This document shows, piece after piece, positions 1 to 6,117 of a stretch of 7,530 bases of DNA (position 1 is the stretch's first letter; each line of letters opens with the position of its first letter). The DNA is from Prevotellaceae bacterium (GTDB lineage Bacteria > Bacteroidota > Bacteroidia > Bacteroidales > UBA932), in contig JAISRS010000267.1 in the NCBI GenBank assembly GCA_031273485.1, forward strand, positions 1 through 7,530. The letters are read 5' to 3'. The position numbers and the translations under genes are program-made. The notes beneath the pieces are model-generated. The model ran no database searches. It saw only the letters and a list, made by a program, of their open reading frames with translations, and was not told where the DNA came from.

Positions 1-4
1 ATAA

Positions 5-2422
5 CTATTTTTCGAGGGCAAAGTTTAGAACCTCCATCATTGTTTCCATATATTTGAAGGATAAGCCTTCGAGATATTCCTGTTTAATTTCCTCGATGTT
101 TTTTTGATTTTCGGACGAAAGCACTATTGTGGTAACTCCGGCGCGTTTGGCGGCAAGTATTTTTTCTTTAACGCCGCCAACAGCAAGCACTTTTCCACGT
201 AAAGTGATTTCGCCTGTCATTGCTATTCCTTTTTTCACTTTTCTGCCGGTGAATATTGACGCAATGGAAGTTATCATTGTAATTCCCGCCGAGGGACCGT
301 CTTTTGGAATTGCACCTTCGGGAACGTGAATATGGATATTTTTCTTTTCAAACAATTTTTCGTTTATTTTCAGTTCCGAAGCGTGCGCTTTGATATATTC
401 CAAGGCTATGATAGCCGATTCTTTCATCACTTCGCCCAGATTGCCGGTAATCACAAGTTCGCCCTTTCCGGGGCTGAGGCTTGTTTCAACAAAAAGGATT
501 TCTCCGCCTGCTTCCGTCCATGCCAATCCGGTTGTAACTCCCACGAAATTATTTGTTTCTATCATGTCTTTCTGAACTTTCGGTACTCCTAATATTTTTC
601 TTGCCTCGTCGAAGGTGATTTTTTTCTTTAGTTTTTCGCCGAAAGCCAATGCTTTAGCCTTGTTTCTGATAATTTTCGCAAATTGTTTATCCAGATTCCT
701 CACTCCCGATTCGCGGGTATATTCTTCAATGATTTTTTCTATCAGCGAATCCTCAAAATGGAGCTGTTTGGGAGATATTCCATGCGCTTCCAAGGCTTTC
801 GGAAGCAGATGTCGTTTTGCTATTTCTATTTTTTCTTCGGTGATATATCCCGATAAGTTTATCATTTCCATTCTGTCGCGCAAAGCCGGATGAATTGTGT
901 CGATGCGGTTGGCGGTTGTGATAAACATCACGCGCGACAGGTCATAATCCATATCAATGTAATTATCCCTGAAAGTAGAATTTTGTTCTGGGTCAAGAAC
1001 TTCGAGCAAAGCTGACGAGGGGTCGCCCTTGAAACCGGCGCCGACCTTGTCTATTTCGTCCAAAATAATCACAGGGTTTGAAGTTTTACATCTGTTGATA
1101 ATCTGTATAATTCTTCCCGGCATTGCTCCGATATAAGTTCTTCTGTGTCCGCGAATTTCGGCTTCATCGTGCAATCCTCCAAGTGAAATTCTGCCGAAAC
1201 GGCGGTCTAAGGCTCTGGCTATGGATTTCCCCAGGGATGTTTTGCCAACGCCCGGAGGACCGTATAAACAGATGATGGGTGATTTCAAATCGCCCTTCAA
1301 TTTTATTACTGAAAGATATTCAAGTATTCGTTCCTTAACTTCCTCCAACCCGAAATGGTCTTCGTCCAATGTGATTTTTGCCCTGTTAAGGTCAAGATTA
1401 TCAATCGAACATTCGTCCCATGGCAAATCGGTCAGAATGTCCAGATAGTTGACATGGACAAAAAACTCACCTCCGGCGGGATTAATTTTTTCCAATTTAC
1501 GCAGTTCTTTTTCAAAAGTTTCCTGCACATATTCGGGCCATTTTTTATTTTTCGCTTTTTGTTTCAAACGTTCTACTTCGCCGTCTATGGGATTGTCGCC
1601 AAGTTCGTTTTGAATTGTTTTAATTTGTTGATGCAGGAAATATTCGCGTTGTTGCTGATCCATTTCGGAGCGAACTTTCTGTTGAATATCATTTTTTATT
1701 TCCAGAAGTTGGATTTCGCGGTCGAGCAACTCTATCAGTTTTAAGGCTCGATCTTTCAAATCGTCTATTTCGAGTAATTTTTGTCTGTCGTCATGATTTT
1801 CAAAATCAACATTAGCCGAGACGAAATTTATCAGCAGTTTTTTATTTTCGATATTTTTTATTGCAAACGACGCTTCCGGTGGCAGATGTGAGGAGAATTT
1901 CACCATTTTGGAGATAGAATCCTTCACTGCGCCGACCGTTGCCTCGAAATTTTTGTCCGATTTGGGTGGTTCCTTATCTTTCAACATTGTGACATGAGCC
2001 GCAAAAAAAGGTTCCTGTTGAATCATATTTTCGATATAAAAACGTTGTAAGCCTTGCAACAGTACGGTAATTGCGCCGTCGGGCATTTCAAATATTTTCA
2101 ATATCCTTGCAAGCGTGCCTATTCTGTACAGGTCATCACTTGAGGGTTCTTCCACTTTGGGGTCTTTTTGTCCCACAGTTCCAACCAGTTTTGTTCCGGA
2201 ATACGCTTCTCTGATCAACCTTATTGATTTGTCCCTGCCAACGGTTATCGGCATCACCACCGAGGGGAAAAGCACCGCGTTCCGCAACACCAGCACAGGC
2301 AATGGAATCGGCAAATCCTTTTCGGTAAAATCCTCCGAAGCGTCTTCATTGAGGGGTATAAATCCAACATTCTCTCCCATAGCACTCGTTACAAAAATAT
2401 TTTCAAATTTATCAAAAGCCAT
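5..2422 (-). CDS. lon: ATP-dependent serine protease Lon (La)
   Basis: Cytoplasmic homo-oligomeric AAA+ protease that unfolds and degrades misfolded and regulatory proteins. From the chosen ATG (2420-2422) it is 805 residues, normal for bacterial LonA. Visible in order: N-terminal substrate-recognition domain (about 38-240, beginning LPIPLPVLVLRNAVLFP), a charged helical linker (about 240-340), and the AAA+ module with Walker A GPPGVGKT (388-395) and Walker B ILDEID (D455, E456). The C-terminal protease domain has the catalytic Ser711 in PKDGPSAG and Lys754 in GGVKEK, the same 43-residue spacing as the E. coli Ser/Lys dyad. The frame is open 16 codons further upstream (to 2470), but the strong GGGAGGA just before the inner ATG and the normal LON N-terminus favour 2422. 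It follows pstC in the same direction after 368 nt, so it probably has its own promoter. Nothing suggests inactivation. Confidence 0.97.
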   Translation of the reverse strand: MAFDKFENIFVTSAMGENVGFIPLNEDASEDFTEKDLPIPLPVLVLRNAVLFPSVVMPITVGRDKSIRLIREAYSGTKLVGTVGQKDPKVEEPSSDDLYRIGTLARILKIFEMPDGAITVLLQGLQRFYIENMIQQEPFFAAHVTMLKDKEPPKSDKNFEATVGAVKDSISKMVKFSSHLPPEASFAIKNIENKKLLINFVSANVDFENHDDRQKLLEIDDLKDRALKLIELLDREIQLLEIKNDIQQKVRSEMDQQQREYFLHQQIKTIQNELGDNPIDGEVERLKQKAKNKKWPEYVQETFEKELRKLEKINPAGGEFFVHVNYLDILTDLPWDECSIDNLDLNRAKITLDEDHFGLEEVKERILEYLSVIKLKGDLKSPIICLYGPPGVGKTSLGKSIARALDRRFGRISLGGLHDEAEIRGHRRTYIGAMPGRIIQIINRCKTSNPVIILDEIDKVGAGFKGDPSSALLEVLDPEQNSTFRDNYIDMDYDLSRVMFITTANRIDTIHPALRDRMEMINLSGYITEEKIEIAKRHLLPKALEAHGISPKQLHFEDSLIEKIIEEYTRESGVRNLDKQFAKIIRNKAKALAFGEKLKKKITFDEARKILGVPKVQKDMIETNNFVGVTTGLAWTEAGGEILFVETSLSPGKGELVITGNLGEVMKESAIIALEYIKAHASELKINEKLFEKKNIHIHVPEGAIPKDGPSAGITMITSIASIFTGRKVKKGIAMTGEITLRGKVLAVGGVKEKILAAKRAGVTTIVLSSENQKNIEEIKQEYLEGLSFKYMETMMEVLNFALEK

Positions 2423-2426
2423 TTTA

Positions 2427-2433
2427 TCCTCCC
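2427..2433 (-). promoter_or_regulatory. Shine-Dalgarno sequence that fixes the lon start
   Basis: In gene direction the sequence is GGGAGGA-TAAA-ATG, a near-complete anti-16S match at good spacing. It points to the ATG at 2420-2422 rather than the upstream in-frame ATGs at 2470 and 2449. Such a strong site is notable because the other genes here have weak or no Shine-Dalgarno sequences, as is usual in Bacteroidota. Confidence 0.75.
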
Positions 2434-2537
2434 ACTGCCAAATTGACATGATATAATGCCAAAATAACAATTTTTCTATTTAATTTATAAATCGTTTTAC
2501 AATAACAAACAAGTTTCAATTGCCATTTGTTCAATAA

Positions 2538-2567
2538 GTTATATATTGCGCAAATATCCTTTGTCAA
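2538..2567 (-). promoter_or_regulatory. Candidate lon promoter
   Basis: Read toward lon, TTGACA (2562-2567) is followed after 18 nt by TATAAC (2538-2543), or after 16 nt by TATATA; this resembles the E. coli sigma-70 consensus. Between them lies GATATTTG (2551-2558), one mismatch from the Bacteroidota -7 box TAnnTTTG, without an obvious -33 TTTG. Which element is used cannot be decided by eye. Either choice gives a leader of roughly 110-130 nt. Confidence 0.35.
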
Positions 2568-2572
2568 CTTTC

Positions 2573-2588
2573 TGCTAAGTATTTAGCA
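2573..2588. promoter_or_regulatory. Perfect 6-4-6 inverted repeat upstream of lon, possible operator
   Basis: TGCTAA-GTAT-TTAGCA is a perfect dyad just upstream of the candidate lon promoter elements. It would cover roughly -28 to -43 if the TATTTG-like box is the -7 element, a usual position for a dimeric regulator. The half-sites are in the opposite order to the HrcA CIRCE element (TTAGCACTC...GAGTGCTAA), so it is not CIRCE. No regulator can be named. Confidence 0.4.
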
Positions 2589-2652
2589 ATTATCATACCT
2601 CAATTTCGCTCCCTGCGGATTTGGCATAAAAAATAAACCGGCGCAAAAATAA

Positions 2653-2730
2653 TCACGCAGATTTCCCTTGAGTTTTATGAGTTTCAATTTAGATCTGCGT
2701 AAATCCTGTTAAATCTGCGTTATCTGAGCG
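2653..2730. repeat. Degenerate ATCTGCGTAA repeat with one inverted copy
   Basis: Four near-tandem 9-10 bp units run from 2693 to 2730: ATCTGCGTAA, ATCCTGTTAA, ATCTGCGTT, ATCTGAGCG. An inverted copy, TCACGCAGAT, lies at 2653-2662. ACGCAGAT (2655-2662) can pair perfectly with ATCTGCGT at 2693-2700 or 2713-2720, so a stem-loop with a 30- or 50-nt loop could form downstream of pstC. Similar low-complexity repeats are common between genes in Bacteroidota; function unknown. Confidence 0.5.
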
Positions 2731-2790
2731 CTAAACTGCTTTTAAGACAGCCTCATGAGTCAGTCGGGTAGGGGGGGCGAAACAAACAAT

Positions 2791-4011
2791 TTACAGACCT
2801 TTATTTTGTTGTTTCTTTGAAATTAATTCTGCCGATACGCTAATAATCATTGTAATGACGAATAAAATACATCCCAGTAAAAACAGAGCCTGATAATGAG
2901 TTCCTCCTGTTGGCGCTTCGCCAAGTTCGGCGGCTATGGTTGCGGGAATGGTGCGCACGGGTTCAAACAGCGAGTGTGGCATAACGGCGGCATTGCCTGT
3001 GACCATCAGCACCGCCATGGTTTCGCCTATGGCGCGTCCGATGCCCAAAACTACCGCTGCCGTAATTCCGGAGGCTGCGTATGGAATAATCACTCTGTAA
3101 ATGGTTTGCCAATGTGTTGCTCCTAATGCCAGACTTGCTTCGCGCATGGCTTTGGGCGTATTACGCATTGCGTCTTCGGCGAGGGTGATTATTGTGGGCA
3201 GAGCCATGATTGCCAATATTATACTTCCTGCAAAGGCGGTTTCTCCCACCGGCAAATCAAGCGCCTTTTGAAGAAAAGGGACAAGTACAACCAAACCGAA
3301 AAATCCATATACTACCGAGGGTATTCCCGCCAGCAATTCAATGGCAGGTTTCAACAGTTTACGTGTTTTTTCACCGGACAGTTCCGACATGTAAACGGCA
3401 ACGCCCAAGCCCAGAGGAAGGGCTATGAGAATGGCGAAAATACTTACCCAGAGCGTTCCCAGTATCAACGGCAGTACTCCAAACTGCGGCGAAGGCGTAG
3501 CTGTGGGAATCCATTCTCGACCGGTGAAAAAATCGTTTGCAGAGATATTTTCCGAAGGTAATACCTGTACGGAAATATTATTTGCAGGCAGGTATTTTTC
3601 GGGAAGAAATGCAATAATGCCCGGATTTTGAGCTATAATTTCGCCTAATTTTTCGGGCAGCAAGACATAATTGTCGCCTAATTCTTCGTCGGAATAAAGA
3701 GAAAAAATTTCATCGAACCGAAACAGCATAATTTCCTCATCATCACCTCCCAGGGTTTGCCAGTTGGTAATTTCGGAGTCAAATATTTTTTTGATTTCTG
3801 CCGAATGCAGTTCCTCAACAGGATTGGCTGCATTGATGCAAAGCACATAACCCTTTTCGACCGCAGAACTCTTGAACAAACCAAAACCTTCCCTGAATAA
3901 GAAAATCACGATCAATAAAATAACAAAACTTGTTACACCTCCGCTCAAAGTCAATAGACCTTTTATTGTACATTCCGAAATACGTCTTAGCGTTTTTTTC
4001 ATGTCATTCAC
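2791..4011 (-). CDS. pstC: Phosphate ABC transporter permease PstC with periplasmic PstS-like insert
   Basis: One of the two membrane subunits of the high-affinity PstSCAB phosphate importer. It has 406 residues against about 290-320 for typical PstC. Residues 1-17 are cytosolic and basic; the first membrane helix spans about 19-39. Residues about 55-152 form a soluble insert with NPVEELHSAEIKKIF, ITNWQTLGG and NPGIIAF, resembling parts of PstS-type binding proteins. From about 161 (FFTGREWIP) the canonical permease resumes: GVLPLILGTLWVS, then IELLAGIPSVVYGFFGL, the ATPase-contacting EAA-like loop EASLALGATHWQTIYRVIIP, and GRAIGETMAVLMVTGN. No pstS, pstA, pstB or phoU flanks it. A Pho-box-like array and a -7 box lie just upstream. 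The -7 box would leave only about 5-10 nt before the first ATG, so M4 (4002, MKKTLRR) may be the true start. Family call firm; the insert's role is unknown. Confidence 0.93.
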   Translation of the reverse strand: MNDMKKTLRRISECTIKGLLTLSGGVTSFVILLIVIFLFREGFGLFKSSAVEKGYVLCINAANPVEELHSAEIKKIFDSEITNWQTLGGDDEEIMLFRFDEIFSLYSDEELGDNYVLLPEKLGEIIAQNPGIIAFLPEKYLPANNISVQVLPSENISANDFFTGREWIPTATPSPQFGVLPLILGTLWVSIFAILIALPLGLGVAVYMSELSGEKTRKLLKPAIELLAGIPSVVYGFFGLVVLVPFLQKALDLPVGETAFAGSIILAIMALPTIITLAEDAMRNTPKAMREASLALGATHWQTIYRVIIPYAASGITAAVVLGIGRAIGETMAVLMVTGNAAVMPHSLFEPVRTIPATIAAELGEAPTGGTHYQALFLLGCILFVITMIISVSAELISKKQQNKGL

Positions 4012-4024
4012 TTTTTAATTGCCG

Positions 4025-4032
4025 CAAAAGTA
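4025..4032 (-). promoter_or_regulatory. Bacteroidota-type -7 promoter element of pstC
   Basis: Read toward pstC this is TACTTTTG, an exact match to TAnnTTTG. Transcription would begin near 4016-4021, giving a very short leader to the ATG at 4011, or about 14-19 nt to the in-frame ATG at 4002. No good -33 TTTG is present; the array of TGTAA sites occupies that place, as expected for an activator-dependent promoter. Confidence 0.6.
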
Positions 4033-4043
4033 ACGGCGTTAAA

Positions 4044-4081
4044 TTACATCTTATTTACATTGATGTTACAAAACCGTTAAG
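4044..4081 (-). promoter_or_regulatory. Pho-box-like direct-repeat array upstream of pstC
   Basis: TTACA occurs at 4044-4048, 4055-4059 and 4066-4070, exactly 11 bp apart, and a weaker TTAAG at 4077-4081 keeps the same phase. In gene direction the units read TGTAA. Known PhoB sites in E. coli are direct repeats of about 7 bp (CTGTCAT) at 11-bp period, and B. subtilis PhoP boxes are TTAACA-like repeats at 11-bp period. The proximal TGTAAT ends about 10 bp before the -7 box, like E. coli Pho promoters. Period, spacing and the target gene all agree; binding by a PhoB homologue is inferred. Confidence 0.6.
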
Positions 4082-4090
4082 ATTGGAACG

Positions 4091-4146
4091 AACGATGAAC
4101 GATGAACGATAAACGATGAACGATAAACGATGAACGATAAACGATG
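4091..4146. repeat. Tandem repeat of 7 bp, AACGAT(A/G), eight units
   Basis: Eight uninterrupted units begin at 4091, 4098, 4105, 4112, 4119, 4126, 4133 and 4140. The last base alternates A/G from the second unit on, giving a 14-bp higher-order period. A partial unit (GAACG) precedes it at 4086-4090. The units are too short and unspaced for CRISPR. The array lies directly upstream of the Pho-box-like array and may vary in copy number. Confidence 0.85.
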
Positions 4147-4160
4147 AAGAGCGCGCAGCA

Positions 4161-4181
4161 AAAAAATCCGAAGGATTTTTT
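4161..4181 (-). terminator. A/T-rich hairpin, possible tsaB operon terminator
   Basis: A perfect 9-bp inverted repeat (AAAAAATCC / GGATTTTTT) with a 3-nt loop lies about 135 nt past the tsaB stop. In the minus direction it ends in a run of T, as an intrinsic terminator would. Only two G-C pairs support the stem, so strength is doubtful; the symmetry would let it act in either direction. Confidence 0.35.
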
Positions 4182-4280
4182 AATTCGTGTAATTCGATAA
4201 AATTCGTGAAAAAAAATTCGTGTAATCCGTGTAATTCGTGGATAAAAAAAATTCGTGGATAAAAAAATCGTGTTAATTCG
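4182..4280. repeat. Degenerate ATTCGTG(TAA/GATAA) repeats
   Basis: About seven imperfect copies of a 9-10 bp unit built on ATTCGTG, ATCCGTG or TCGTGTTA are separated by A-runs, including two copies of ATTCGTGGATAAAAAAA starting at 4234 and 4251. The pattern resembles the ATCTGCGTAA repeats after pstC and is of a kind often seen between genes in this phylum. No function can be assigned. Confidence 0.6.
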
Positions 4281-4314
4281 GTGACAAAAGACAATCTGTG
4301 GATGAAGTCAGGAT

Positions 4315-5010
4315 TTAAAGTCGTGTTTTGTTGCTTTTTGTGACCACGAAATCTTTAAGATAAAAGGGTTCGAAATAGGCTGTATTTTCAAACTTTTTAT
4401 TTTGAAATGCTTCATTTGCCGGTCGTACAAGTCCGGATGCGGAGCTTGTTGTTTCTACGAATACGGCGTTAGGGTGTTTGATTATTTCCTTACATTTTTC
4501 CGCTCCGCTGCCGAAAAAGCGGATTTTATGCGTATTCAATATTTCTTTGAAGCTATTTTCCGTAATTATCATTGCCTCAATCTCCGACAGTTGTTCTAAG
4601 GAAGCGTTAAACAAAGCCGTATAAACTTCCGATCGTCGTGCGTCAATCAGCGGACAATATATAGCGTCCGAATCGGTGCGAGTGCAGGCAGACGTCAATG
4701 CGAGTAAACTGCATATAGCAATCAGGGGTTTATCTATTCCATAACATATTCCTTTGGCTGTTGCGACGCCTATTCTCAAGCCGGTGTACGAACCGGGACC
4801 TTTGCTTACGGCAACAGCGTCAATATCCGTGTATTGCAGTCCCGACGCCTTGATAATCTCATCTGTGAAAACCGACAAATATTTTGAATGTTCTCTGTCC
4901 TTATTCTCTTTAATTGCAATAATTTCAGCGCCTTTCGACAAGGCTACCGAACAATTGTCGCCTCCGGTTTCTATGCTAAGGATAACAGGATTCGTAACAT
5001 TTCCGGTCAT
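4315..5010 (-). CDS. tsaB: tRNA t6A biosynthesis protein TsaB (YeaZ family)
   Basis: Partner of TsaD, with TsaE, in adding threonylcarbamoyl to A37 of ANN-decoding tRNAs in the cytoplasm. TsaB is a non-catalytic ASKHA-fold relative of TsaD that dimerises with it. At 231 residues from the chosen ATG (5008-5010) it has the usual length. Typical family features are the opening strand VILSIETGGDNCSVAL (residues 9-24), the EHSKYL segment (about 40-45) and the signature GPGSYTGLRIGVATAKG (71-87). The frame also allows ATG at 5019 (three residues longer), but AAAGGA sits 8 nt before the ATG at 5010 and overlaps the upstream ATG, favouring the shorter form. The N-terminal half is well conserved, the C-terminal half variable, as normal. 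It follows pheS by 58 nt in the same direction, so probably the last gene of a ppi-pheS-tsaB operon. Confidence 0.93.
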   Translation of the reverse strand: MTGNVTNPVILSIETGGDNCSVALSKGAEIIAIKENKDREHSKYLSVFTDEIIKASGLQYTDIDAVAVSKGPGSYTGLRIGVATAKGICYGIDKPLIAICSLLALTSACTRTDSDAIYCPLIDARRSEVYTALFNASLEQLSEIEAMIITENSFKEILNTHKIRFFGSGAEKCKEIIKHPNAVFVETTSSASGLVRPANEAFQNKKFENTAYFEPFYLKDFVVTKSNKTRL

Positions 5011-5018
5011 GGCGCGCA

Positions 5019-5024
5019 TCCTTT
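5019..5024 (-). promoter_or_regulatory. Shine-Dalgarno-like AAAGGA deciding the tsaB start
   Basis: In gene direction AAAGGA lies 8 nt before the ATG at 5008-5010 and shares its last bases with the upstream ATG at 5017-5019. This spacing supports initiation at 5010. Confidence 0.45.
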
Positions 5025-5068
5025 GATTTTATTTTTCAGCGACAAACGAATCCCCCCTATGATTTAAA

Positions 5069-6088
5069 TCAAATAACCGATTGAAACTGTTCAAGAAAAC
5101 GGACGTCATTCTCGAAATACAATCTCAGATCTTTTATTTGCCATTTAAGCATTGCCAGACGTTCGATGCCCATGCCGAAAGCGAATCCGGTATATTCTTT
5201 ACTGTTGATTCCGGAGGCTTCCAACACGTTAGGGTCAACAATGCCGCATCCCAGCACTTCTAACCATCCGGTATGTTTACAGATATTGCAGCCTTTGCCG
5301 CCGCATATTTTGCACGACACGTCCATCTCCGCCGACGGCTCTGTGAATGGGAAAAACGATGGACGAAGTCTGATTTTCGTATTTTCGCCGAACATTTCGC
5401 GGGCGAAATACAAAAGAGTTTGTTTCATATCGGCAAACGACACGTTTTTATCAATATACAGTCCTTCCACCTGATGGAAGATGCAATGCGCCCGCGCCGA
5501 AATCGCTTCATTTCTGAACACCCGTCCCGGGCAGACTACCCGTATTGGCGGTTTTTGTTTTTCCATAACCCTTACCTGTATTGAGCTTGTGTGAGTTCGC
5601 AGCAGTATGTCGGGATTTTGTTCTATAAAAAAAGTATCCTGCATATCTCTTGCCGGATGGTCGGGCGGAAAATTCAGCGCCGAAAACACATGCCAATCGT
5701 CCTCAATTTCAGGACCGTCGGCTACGGTAAAACCTAAGCGGGCGAATATTTCCAATATTTCGTTTTTTGCCAAAGATATCGGATGCCTCGAACCGATACT
5801 GTCCGCATTAGCCGGAAGAGTTTTGTCCGCGATACCGGATACTGTTTCTACGGCGTCGAAACTTTCCTTTTGGGATTTTAATTTCTCCAGAATCAGATTT
5901 TTCACCTCATTCAAAAGTCGTCCGAATTCCTTTTTTTGCTCCGGAGCCACATTCTTAAACTCCTCGAAGATTGCCGTCAATTCGCCTTTTTTGCCCAAAG
6001 TGCGAACCCTGAACTCTTCCAACTGTTGCAGGGTGTCAGCCTTAAACTGTTCGATGTTTTTTTTGAGCTGCTCTATTTTTTCTCTCAT
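5069..6088 (-). CDS. pheS: Phenylalanine--tRNA ligase alpha subunit
   Basis: Catalytic alpha chain of the cytoplasmic alpha2-beta2 class II enzyme that charges tRNA-Phe. It has 339 residues, the usual length. Residues 1 to about 85 are a charged coiled-coil arm that binds tRNA. The catalytic core follows: HPISLAKNEILEIF (motif 1 region), motif 2 from FRNE (191) through FHQVEG, RPSFFPFTEPSAE (from 242), and motif 3 GFAFGMGIERL (from 301). Ala303 corresponds to the E. coli Ala294 that lines the phenylalanine pocket. An insert, CKICGGKGCNICKHTGW (259-275), carries Cys259, 262, 267 and 270, likely a zinc site, a form I associate with Bacteroidota. No Shine-Dalgarno; the ATG at 6086-6088 follows an A/T-rich leader 29 nt after the upstream cyclophilin gene. 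The partner pheT is not in the window. Confidence 0.97.
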   Translation of the reverse strand: MREKIEQLKKNIEQFKADTLQQLEEFRVRTLGKKGELTAIFEEFKNVAPEQKKEFGRLLNEVKNLILEKLKSQKESFDAVETVSGIADKTLPANADSIGSRHPISLAKNEILEIFARLGFTVADGPEIEDDWHVFSALNFPPDHPARDMQDTFFIEQNPDILLRTHTSSIQVRVMEKQKPPIRVVCPGRVFRNEAISARAHCIFHQVEGLYIDKNVSFADMKQTLLYFAREMFGENTKIRLRPSFFPFTEPSAEMDVSCKICGGKGCNICKHTGWLEVLGCGIVDPNVLEASGINSKEYTGFAFGMGIERLAMLKWQIKDLRLYFENDVRFLEQFQSVI

Positions 6089-6117
6089 TAACTGATATTT
6101 ATTTAATCCGAACCGTA

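Larger units (their letters stand above)
2423..2790. other. Intergenic region between pstC and lon
   Basis: This 368-nt gap holds the lon leader and candidate promoter (2538-2567), a perfect dyad (2573-2588), a degenerate ATCTGCGTAA repeat (2653-2730), and a run of seven G (2771-2777) just after the pstC stop. I see no convincing ORF, no pstA remnant, no tRNA and no clear GC-rich terminator for pstC. Confidence 0.6.
4012..4314. other. Intergenic region between tsaB and pstC
   Basis: This 303-nt gap holds, from pstC outward, the -7 box (4025-4032), the TTACA array (4044-4081), a 7-bp tandem repeat (4091-4146), an A/T-rich hairpin (4161-4181) and degenerate ATTCGTG repeats (4182-4280). An open frame through the repeats (4055-4294, minus) is low-complexity translation of the repeats and not a gene. 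Confidence 0.65.

Noticed and set aside
2115..2456. Plus-strand open frames opposite lon, and similar ones opposite pheS, tsaB, pstC and the cyclophilin gene
   Set aside because: They are antisense shadows of well-conserved minus-strand genes, with no domain resemblance and no ribosome binding site or promoter that I can see.
2423..2470. Longer lon form starting at 2470
   Set aside because: The extra 16 residues (rich in Trp and Met) are unlike Lon N-termini, and GGGAGGA sits directly before the ATG at 2422.
2771..2777. Run of seven G as a phase-variation tract
   Set aside because: It is noncoding, just after the pstC stop, and not in an obvious promoter spacer.
4091..4146. Possible CRISPR array
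   Set aside because: Units are 7 bp, directly abutting, with no spacers and no cas genes nearby.
4055..4294. Open frame of 79 codons on the minus strand between tsaB and pstC
   Set aside because: It translates the ATTCGTG and AACGAT repeats into low-complexity peptide (HELHGLHEFF and SFIV repeats) and overlaps the pstC promoter array.
4237..4305. Three DnaA-box-like sites (CGTGGATAA at 4237 and 4254, TGTGGATGA at 4297), suggesting an origin
   Set aside because: Each has one mismatch to TGTGGATAA, they arise within the degenerate repeat family, and no dnaA, dnaN or typical origin neighbour is present.
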